A DNA stretch of 64,000 nucleotides from Aureimonas glaciei (lineage in GTDB: Bacteria > Pseudomonadota > Alphaproteobacteria > Rhizobiales > Rhizobiaceae). Shown here one piece after another: positions 55,799 to 64,000 of this stretch (position 1 is its first letter; each line of letters begins with the position of its first letter). Position numbers and translations under genes: made by a program. The stretch is taken from NCBI RefSeq assembly GCF_014643375.1, contig NZ_BMJJ01000002.1:186345-250344 (forward strand), written 5' to 3'. The notes beneath the pieces are model-generated. The model did no database searches. It worked only from the letters and a program-made list of their open reading frames with translations, and was not told the DNA's origin.

Positions 55799-57732
55799 GC
55801 CTTGGCCGGCGCGGCGACATCGGAATCGGACGGGTCCATCAGCGGCGCGGCGAGATCGTCGCTGCCGGTGGTGCCCATCAGCACGTTGCGCGCCTCGGCC
55901 CTGTCGCCCCGCTGCTCGAGCTTGCCGGCCTTGCGCAGGCGCCGCTTTTCCAGATGCGCTCTGGCCAGCTTGACGATGTCGCGGATGTTGAGAAACAGCG
56001 GGATGTTGGTCCGGCCGCCTTCGGGCTCGAGCGACAGGCCGGCGCTGGTGATCAGGCCGTTGTCATCGGTGTCGCGCACGATCAGTTCGACCGGTCCGAG
56101 GCCGACCCGATCGCCATATTCCGCCCGTCCGCCGAGACGCGTGGTCATCAGCTCGGCGATGGTGACGTCGCCGATGTCGTCGGCAAGGCCGATGCCGTAG
56201 GCCGCATCCAGGACTTTTGCCGGCTTCGATGGATCGATGGTGAACTCGCCGAAGAAATCGGCGTCGTCCGGCTCGAAGGGCACGGTGCTGGCGAACAGGC
56301 GGTCGAGCAGGCGGGGATAGCGCGGCGCGATGAACAGGTAGACGTAATCGCCGGCCCGCAGCGGCCCGGCATACTGGTAGCGCATCGACTTGCCGTCGCG
56401 GATCACCAGCGCTGGCCTTGCCCAGCGCGGCACCCGCTCGCCGCGCGCCACCGGGCTGTCGGGGACGACGCGGTAGGAGAGGAGCTCGTGCGAGGCGGTG
56501 CCCGGCAGTTCGAGCTCGACCTTCTCCACCGGCCCGATGCGCTTCGGCACGATCAGCCCGAGCCTGTTGGCGAGGAAGCCGATCGTCCAGCCCTGCACCA
56601 TCAGCGACGCCAGCACGATGATGAAGGCGACGTTGAACAGCAGGTGGTCGCCGTCGATGCCGCCGAGCAGCGGCAGGATAGCCAAGAGGATCGACACCGC
56701 GCCGCGCAGGCCGACCCAGGAGATGAAGGCGGTCTCGCGCGGATTGAAGTCGAAGGGCAGCATCGACAGCCAGACCGCCGCGGGCCGGGCGATGAAGATC
56801 AGAAAAGCGGCAAGGCCGAGCGCCGGCAGCGCGATCTCGCCGAACTGCGAGGGCGTCGCCAGCAGGCCGAGCACCAGGAACATGATGATCTGGGCGAGCC
56901 AGGTCATGCCGTCCTGGAACTGCTTCAGCGAGGCGTGCGAGCGGATGCGGCTGTTGCCGGCATAGAGGCCCGCGACGTAGACGGCGAGGAAGCCCGACCC
57001 GTCGATCGCGCCGGTGACCGAAAAGACCAGCAGCGACAGAGCGAGGGTGAAGATCGGCGTCAGCCCGCGCTCGAGCTTCAGCCGGTTGACGAGGAAGCGG
57101 ATCATCCAGCCGCCGGCGAGGCCGAGGATCAGGCCGAGCCCCATCTGCTTGATGAACAGGCCGAGCACGCCGAGGCCGATATCGTCGACGTCGCCGCCGG
57201 CCGCGATGATCTCGACCAGCGCGATGGTCATGAAGATCGCCATCGGATCGTTCGATCCCGATTCGACTTCCAGCGTCGAGCGGACGCGGTCGCGGATGTT
57301 GATGCCGCCGATGCGCAGGAGGAAGAACACCGCCGCCGCATCGGTCGAGCCGACGATCGAGCCGAGCAGCACCCCCTGCAGCCACGAAATGTCCAGGAGA
57401 TACCAGGCGGCGGTGCCAAACAGCACGGCCGTGATCGGCACGCCGAGCGTCGCCAACGTCAGCGCGGGCAGGGCGGCCTGCCGGAAAGAAGCCAGCGACG
57501 TGCCGAAGCCCGAGTCGAACAGGATCACCGACAGCGCGATCGAGCCGATGAAATAGGCGAGCGGGGCATTGTCGAAGGAGAGGCCGAGCCCGTCGACGCC
57601 GGCGAGCAGGCCGATCGACAGGAAGAGCAAGAGAAGGGGAGCGCCGAAGCGCAGGGCCAGGAGACTCGAGAAGGCAGCAACCAGCACCAGCACCGTTCCG
57701 ACGAGAATGGCGAGATACATGGATTCATACAT
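55777..57732 (-). CDS. K+/H+ antiporter (CPA1 family, CvrA/NhaP2-like)
   Basis: Encodes 651 residues. About 12 membrane helices (first LAILVGTVLVLVAAFSSLLA) contain the CPA1 ion-site region STDAAAVFFLLRIGG and VESGSNDPMAIF. A cytoplasmic TrkA-C and CorC_HlyC-like tail starts near MRYQYAGPLRAGDYVYLFIA. It exchanges protons for K+ (or Na+) and supports osmotic and pH balance. It overlaps the convergent exonuclease gene by 22 bases. Confidence 0.93.
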   Translation of the reverse strand: MYESMYLAILVGTVLVLVAAFSSLLALRFGAPLLLLFLSIGLLAGVDGLGLSFDNAPLAYFIGSIALSVILFDSGFGTSLASFRQAALPALTLATLGVPITAVLFGTAAWYLLDISWLQGVLLGSIVGSTDAAAVFFLLRIGGINIRDRVRSTLEVESGSNDPMAIFMTIALVEIIAAGGDVDDIGLGVLGLFIKQMGLGLILGLAGGWMIRFLVNRLKLERGLTPIFTLALSLLVFSVTGAIDGSGFLAVYVAGLYAGNSRIRSHASLKQFQDGMTWLAQIIMFLVLGLLATPSQFGEIALPALGLAAFLIFIARPAAVWLSMLPFDFNPRETAFISWVGLRGAVSILLAILPLLGGIDGDHLLFNVAFIIVLASLMVQGWTIGFLANRLGLIVPKRIGPVEKVELELPGTASHELLSYRVVPDSPVARGERVPRWARPALVIRDGKSMRYQYAGPLRAGDYVYLFIAPRYPRLLDRLFASTVPFEPDDADFFGEFTIDPSKPAKVLDAAYGIGLADDIGDVTIAELMTTRLGGRAEYGDRVGLGPVELIVRDTDDNGLITSAGLSLEPEGGRTNIPLFLNIRDIVKLARAHLEKRRLRKAGKLEQRGDRAEARNVLMGTTGSDDLAAPLMDPSDSDVAAPAKAQSPSSS

Positions 57733-57887
57733 CTACGAGCGACCTTGCTGCGTCTCGAGGGTGGCGAGCCTGCCTCGACGGCCCGGTGGGAGCATTGCAG
57801 CAGGGGCCTGTGCCCTTAGCAAGGCAACGATCCTGGCTGGTCCCGGGTCACCTGGGCAGGGTGCGGGCCGCGGCTGCGGTGGAAACG

Positions 57888-57917
57888 ACAGCGCCCGGAA
57901 ATCGGTCCGGGCGCTGT
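57888..57917 (-). terminator. Terminator of the gap gene
   Basis: A perfect 12-bp hairpin, ACAGCGCCCGGA with TCCGGGCGCTGT around a 6-base loop, lies 45 bases beyond the stop codon of gap in the leftward direction. On that strand it is followed by CGTTTCC. It also faces the 5' end of the antiporter gene and insulates it. Confidence 0.75.
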
Positions 57918-57961
57918 CAGGACTGCGGGAACTGGACGCGCGGTCTGGCGCGTGACGCGTC

Positions 57962-58978
<1,017 letters not shown>

Positions 58979-59366
58979 TCCTGGTACCTCCTGAGGGATC
59001 CGGCCCACCATGAGTCACGGGCGTCCGGACCATCGCGGCGCGCGCGGCGCCGGCGGTCGAACCGAGAGCTTGCGGTGCAAGATCTGCGTGACGTCGCCCG
59101 TGTTCTTACCGGTTTTCCCCTTGAGGTAAAGCCGCGGCGACGCGTTTGCTTCATCGCCAGCCACAATGAGGTCACGTCGATGTGATCGATGAGGTCCGGT
59201 AGAGGCGGGGTCCTTGCCGGGACTTGCGGGAGCCGGGCGGGCTATCCACCGCGCCGTGGGTGCCGCCGCGCTTTGCCGGTTGCAACGGGGGTTCGAATGC
59301 CGCAGGAATTTCCATACTTGCGATCGTTGCTTAGACTGGGCCGCGAGCCCGGGGGAATGCCTGACC
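58979..59366. other. Intergenic promoter interval between gap and DUF4164
   Basis: About 390 bases between divergent genes. It holds the strong gap ribosome site next to its left end. No open frame, RNA gene or clear operator is visible; a transketolase gene, often found here in relatives, is missing. Confidence 0.5.
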
Positions 59367-59651
59367 ATGCCTGCAGATAATCCGCTCGACGCGGTGTCGC
59401 TTCGTCTCCAGCAGGCGCTCGAGCGTCTCGATAAGGCCGTGGACGGCCAGCTGGAGCGCGAAAGCATCGTCCGGGAGGCCGAGGAGCAGGTGCAGCGCAT
59501 GACGGCCGACCGCGGACGGCTCGCGGGCGAGCTCGATACGGCGCTGGCCAAGTCCGAGCGCCTCGAACACGCCAACCGCGAGGTTTCCCGCCGCCTGGTC
59601 GGCGCCATGGAGACGATCCGCACCGTCCTCGAACGTCGGCAGGAAGGCTGA
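59367..59651 (+). CDS. DUF4164 coiled-coil protein
   Basis: Encodes 94 residues from ATG 59367; the longer frame from 59214 has no support. Nearly all of it is a coiled coil (LRLQQALERLDKAVDGQLER and RMTADRGRLAGELDTALAKS). DUF4164 is characteristically encoded beside ZapA in Hyphomicrobiales, so a role with cell division is plausible but unproven. Confidence 0.88.
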   Translation: MPADNPLDAVSLRLQQALERLDKAVDGQLERESIVREAEEQVQRMTADRGRLAGELDTALAKSERLEHANREVSRRLVGAMETIRTVLERRQEG

Positions 59652-59656
59652 GACCC

Positions 59657-60019
59657 ATGCCCCAGGTGGTGGTGACGATCGACGGCAAGACGTTTCGCAT
59701 GGCCTGCGCCGAGGGCGAGGAGGACCACCTCGCCAGTCTGGCCGCCGAGGTCGACGGGCGGGTCAACGAGCTGCGCAAGAGTTTCGGCGAAATCGGCGAT
59801 CAGCGCCTCGTGGTGATGGCGGCGATCATGGCGACGGACGAACTGAGCGAGCAGCGCCGCCGGATCGCCGGCCTCGAGGCCGAGATCGCCGCGGCCTTCC
59901 GTGACCGCGACGAGGCGCTGCGCCGCGTCGCGGCCGACGAGCGCCGCTTCGTGGCGCACATGAACGAGGTCGCCACGGCGATCGAGACGGTGGCCGGCAA
60001 GATCGACGGCCGCGCCTGA
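59657..60019 (+). CDS. zapA: Cell division protein ZapA
   Basis: Encodes 120 residues. N-terminal VVVTIDGKTFRMACAEGEED and LASLAAEVDGRVNELRKSFG form the ZapA globular domain; a C-terminal coiled coil follows. It bundles FtsZ filaments at midcell. It starts 5 bases after the DUF4164 stop, so both are co-transcribed. Confidence 0.95.
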   Translation: MPQVVVTIDGKTFRMACAEGEEDHLASLAAEVDGRVNELRKSFGEIGDQRLVVMAAIMATDELSEQRRRIAGLEAEIAAAFRDRDEALRRVAADERRFVAHMNEVATAIETVAGKIDGRA

Positions 60020-60027
60020 CGGGCTCC

Positions 60028-60056
60028 GGCAGGGGCGGCATGCTCGCCCCCCTGCC
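60028..60056. terminator. Stem-loop between zapA and porin
   Basis: GGCAGGGGCG pairs with CGCCCCCCTGCC (one bulged C) 9 bases beyond the zapA stop, facing the convergent porin gene. Likely a bidirectional terminator. Confidence 0.55.
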
Positions 60057-60112
60057 ATGCCGGACGGCCCCCTCGCGCCGCGGGGATTGCTCGACGCCGC
60101 CCCGTGGCCGCG

Positions 60113-61372
60113 TCAGAACGTGCGCTTGAACTCGACGAAGCCGCGCGTCTGATCGAAGTCGTCGATGGCGGAGGGGAGCTCGAGGTCGACATAGGAGACC
60201 TGGCCAAGGACCGAGAAGTTTTTGGTGACGGCATAGCCGACCTCGCCGACCGTGCCCCAGTACTCGATCGAGCCGATCTGGCCGTAGCTGAAGCCGGGAG
60301 AGGAGGCGTCGAGGTCGAAGGTCTCGCCGTAGAGTCCCGCCAGCGTCGCCGAGATCTTGCCGAAGCCCTGCTTGTAGGCCGCGCCGATCTGCCATTCGCT
60401 CGAGAGGGTGAGATTGCCGCCATTGGTGCCGGTCGCACCCGTCTGGTTGAAATCATTGCTGCCGAAGATGCTGGATTGGCCGAGGTCGCCGACGACGGCA
60501 TAGATGCTGGGATCGAAGGCGTAATGTCCCTCGACCTTGAGGCTGGATTTGGGGGCGAAGGGATCGCTGAGGAGCAGCGCGGCCTTGACGACCACCGCCC
60601 CGTCCTCGCCGTCGACCCCATTCTTGCCGAAGCTGTAGACGGCATCGTCTCCCAGCGGATCGACGCCGCGCCGCCGGTTCACCTCGGTCTGCGCGTCCTC
60701 ATCGTAGACGCCCATGACATAGGCGCCGCCCCAATCGCCCTTGTAGGTGAGCTTGCCGATGGCGTCCGGCCGGATGTCGCCGTCGCCGTCGTCCTCGAGC
60801 GAGAGGACGGCGGAGAAGCCGCCAGCCGACGCCGTGTAGGAAATGCGGTTGGCGTTGATGTCGCCTGCCGCGAAGTCGGAATCGTCGTCGACCAGCAGTC
60901 CGTCTTCGATGCCGCCGTCATTGTAGGTCCAGGCGCTGTCGAGATGGCCGATGGTCAGGCCGCCCAGCTGGATGAACCCCTCGTCCATCGTATAGCCGCT
61001 GCTGCTGCTGCCGGTATTGGTCGACTGGACGCGCGCCTTCGCCCGAAGGGTGCCGAGTTCGGTGTCCTCGCGCGTGTCGAATTCCAGCCGGACCCTCACC
61101 TTCGAGGCGAAGGCATAGTCTTCAGGGCCATCGAGATCGCTGGCCCTGGTATATTCCTGGCTGTTGGCGTTCAGCCGCATGCGGACATAGCCGCCGATCC
61201 TCAGGCAGGTTTCCGTGCCGGGGATGAAAAAATAGCCGGTGCCGTAGACGTCGCAGACCCGGACGAAGTCGACCGGCTCCGGCTCGACCATGACGACGGC
61301 ATCCGCCGCCCGCGCGCCGGCCATGCCGGCCAGCAAGCCGACCGATGCCAGCAACAGCCTGTCCATTTTCAT
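60113..61372 (-). CDS. Omp2-type outer-membrane porin
   Basis: Encodes 419 residues from ATG 61372 with AGGAGA at ideal distance; the longer frame from 61483 is unlikely. The signal peptide (MDRLLLASVGLLAGMAGARA) is followed by the porin_2 opening VCDVYGTGYFFIPGTETCLR and a 16-strand-type beta pattern, ending in a C-terminal phenylalanine (RGFVEFKRTF) for BAM recognition. Forms a trimeric diffusion channel. The gene has its own A/T-rich promoter region upstream. Confidence 0.94.
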   Translation of the reverse strand: MKMDRLLLASVGLLAGMAGARAADAVVMVEPEPVDFVRVCDVYGTGYFFIPGTETCLRIGGYVRMRLNANSQEYTRASDLDGPEDYAFASKVRVRLEFDTREDTELGTLRAKARVQSTNTGSSSSGYTMDEGFIQLGGLTIGHLDSAWTYNDGGIEDGLLVDDDSDFAAGDINANRISYTASAGGFSAVLSLEDDGDGDIRPDAIGKLTYKGDWGGAYVMGVYDEDAQTEVNRRRGVDPLGDDAVYSFGKNGVDGEDGAVVVKAALLLSDPFAPKSSLKVEGHYAFDPSIYAVVGDLGQSSIFGSNDFNQTGATGTNGGNLTLSSEWQIGAAYKQGFGKISATLAGLYGETFDLDASSPGFSYGQIGSIEYWGTVGEVGYAVTKNFSVLGQVSYVDLELPSAIDDFDQTRGFVEFKRTF

Positions 61373-61681
61373 CAAATTTCTCCTGATGCCATTCCTGTCG
61401 GCCAGCCCCGGTCGCCGGATCCAGCCAATAATCGTGCGAACACAGACATCAGTATCGATCGGTAGCAAATGGACTACAAGCAAATACAGTAGATGAAGGT
61501 TTTACGACATTCGGACTGTTGCAATTCTGCCCACGTTATTACTCGCACTGAAAATAAAGTGGCGATTGAGCTGATGGCATTCCTTGGGCGCGTGGCGGGA
61601 ATACGAACATTTCGGAGTCCCCAGTCGACGCCCAGTCGGCGCCGCGGTCGGCGCAATGGCGCCGACCGTCTGCCAGAGGAC
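61373..61681. other. A/T-rich porin promoter region
   Basis: About 310 bases between porin and ABC permease, both leftward. Positions 61430-61600 are far richer in A and T than the surroundings, as expected for a strong, regulated porin promoter; a leader RNA may lie here. The right end carries the hairpin listed separately. Confidence 0.5.
61644..61669 (-). terminator. Terminator hairpin after ABC permease gene
   Basis: GGTCGGCGC pairs perfectly with GCGCCGACC around AATG, with further C-G pairing outside. It lies 13 bases beyond the stop of the leftward permease gene, separating it from the porin promoter. No pure T-tract. Confidence 0.6.
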
Positions 61682-63366
<1,685 letters not shown>

Positions 63367-63801
63367 GGGCACTCTCCGGTCGGTCGTGGCGGACGATGGG
63401 AGGCGCCGTCTAGCACGCCTTTCGTCCAAAAGCGACCGAGCGGTACAGATTGCCGGCGCGGCGTTTAGGTCGGGCGCCGCGGCGGTTCTGCAAGGGGGCA
63501 TCGTCGACCAGGGCGGCCGCGCGCGAAATTGCGGGTGACGGCACTAGCGAAGCACCGGCAAGGAGCCTATGTCTGCCGACGGCGAGCTGTGCGGTCCGAC
63601 AGGGGTAACATTTCCCCGGGGCCTTACGCATCCCCTAGGGAGCTGTCCCTGTTCCGGCCCGTGGGCTGGAATATATGGCGCCCACCTACATTGTAGGTTC
63701 CCGGGATCGATCATCTCATCGGCCGAGGCGGCTCGCCAACTTTCCTATGATCGTCGAACGACCTATGAGGGACCATCCGGCAGAAGCCGCGGAGGGCCAC
63801 C
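63367..63801. other. Non-coding interval before 5-FCL gene
   Basis: About 435 bases between the leftward exporter genes and the rightward 5-formyltetrahydrofolate cyclo-ligase gene. The right half (about 63600-63776) holds the candidate 6S RNA; the left half shows no gene. Confidence 0.5.
63610..63776 (+). ncRNA. ssrS: Candidate 6S RNA (ssrS)
   Basis: Directly upstream of the 5-formyltetrahydrofolate cyclo-ligase gene and downstream of zapA, the usual neighbourhood of 6S RNA. The ends can pair: GTCCCT (63645-63650) with AGGGAC (63768-63773), and GTTC (63651-63654) with GAAC (63756-63759). The apical part has GTGGGC/GCCCAC (63661-63685) and CCTACATTGTAGG hairpins, with less paired sequence between, as in the 6S bubble. 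Boundaries are approximate. A different structured leader cannot be excluded. Confidence 0.5.
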
Positions 63802-64000
63802 ATGCACCAGGAAATGTCTCTGAAGGCGCAGCTGCGGGCCGAAGCGCTCGCGCGGCGCGATGCGTTGGGCGAGGAGATCAGGATCGAGGCCTCGCTGGCG
63901 ATCGCCGACAGGGTGGCCGCCCGTCTGACCCTGGAGCCCGGCACGATCGTCTCCGGCTTCCTACCGATCCGTTCGGAGGTCGATCCGCGCCCGCTGATGA
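63802..64000 (+). CDS. ygfA: 5-formyltetrahydrofolate cyclo-ligase (3' partial)
   Basis: The first 66 residues are in the window from ATG 63802 (GGAGGG upstream); an ATG at 63814 is an alternative. The sequence KAQLRAEALARRDALGEEIR with SGFLPIRSEVDPRPLM matches the N-terminus of 5-FCL, which converts 5-formyl-THF to 5,10-methenyl-THF. The gene is cut by the window end. Confidence 0.9.
   Translation, partial: MHQEMSLKAQLRAEALARRDALGEEIRIEASLAIADRVAARLTLEPGTIVSGFLPIRSEVDPRPLM

Noticed and set aside
55528-57819. 763-codon plus-strand open frame opposite the antiporter gene
   Set aside because: Composition is shadow-like (Gln/Glu/Arg/Asp repeats) and it overlaps a clear CPA1 antiporter along its full length.

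Overview
The window is one continuous chromosomal stretch of a high-GC alphaproteobacterium, most likely of the order Hyphomicrobiales (Rhizobiales). Supporting signs are a class I lysyl-tRNA synthetase, a PodJ-like polarity protein, a DUF4164-zapA pair with a 5-formyltetrahydrofolate cyclo-ligase gene downstream, an Omp2-type porin, and MerR/LiuR-style control of beta-oxidation genes. An assignment near Aurantimonadaceae is a guess. No plasmid, phage, IS, integrase or CRISPR signature is visible.

Positions 1-19000 form a formate dehydrogenase / molybdenum-tungsten cofactor island. It holds a multi-cluster ferredoxin-like protein (cut by the window edge), an inverted WD40-cytochrome c gene, DUF3306, a TorD-type chaperone, a small Tat-signal protein, and the catalytic, iron-sulfur and cytochrome b subunits of a membrane-bound periplasmic formate dehydrogenase. 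Two unrecognised envelope proteins follow. Cofactor supply and insertion are next door: TusA, MoeA, FdhD, MobA, a MoeA fused to a periplasmic-binding-protein-like domain, a divergent MoeA-like protein, and a TupABC tungstate importer. The FDH has cysteine, not selenocysteine, at the metal ligand position. The adjacent tungstate transporter suggests, but does not prove, a W- or Mo/W-flexible enzyme.

Positions 19000-28300 are ordinary chromosome: tRNA-Gln(UUG), a membrane glycosyltransferase, a solute-binding protein, LysRS, a degenerate nuclease-like protein, an HTH-S24 regulator, a DsbA-like isomerase, a BrkB/YihY membrane protein and a small DUF1640-like protein. Positions 28300-36500 hold a fatty-acid oxidation set (FadJ-type protein, thiolase, acyl-CoA dehydrogenase, MerR regulator with a clear palindromic operator). 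A HicAB toxin-antitoxin pair and a cupin gene lie inside the same-strand run, and an EAL phosphodiesterase gene with a terminator hairpin in its leader lies on the other strand.

Positions 36700-64000 hold the PodJ-like gene, a TauE/SafE-TIGR02186-DUF3429 group, and three members of the ligase-associated DNA repair set (PdeM endonuclease, Lhr-type helicase, MBL exonuclease) scattered over about 13 kb without the ligase. They also hold a SulP transporter, an ECF sigma / putative anti-sigma / metal-sensor run with an EF-hand protein, a Tat-exported SDR, a K+/H+ antiporter, GAPDH, DUF4164-ZapA, a porin, an ABC-2 exporter, a candidate 6S RNA and the start of the 5-formyltetrahydrofolate cyclo-ligase gene.

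Start codons were chosen by eye from Shine-Dalgarno spacing and family N-termini. Functional names rest on recognisable motifs; no database search was run.
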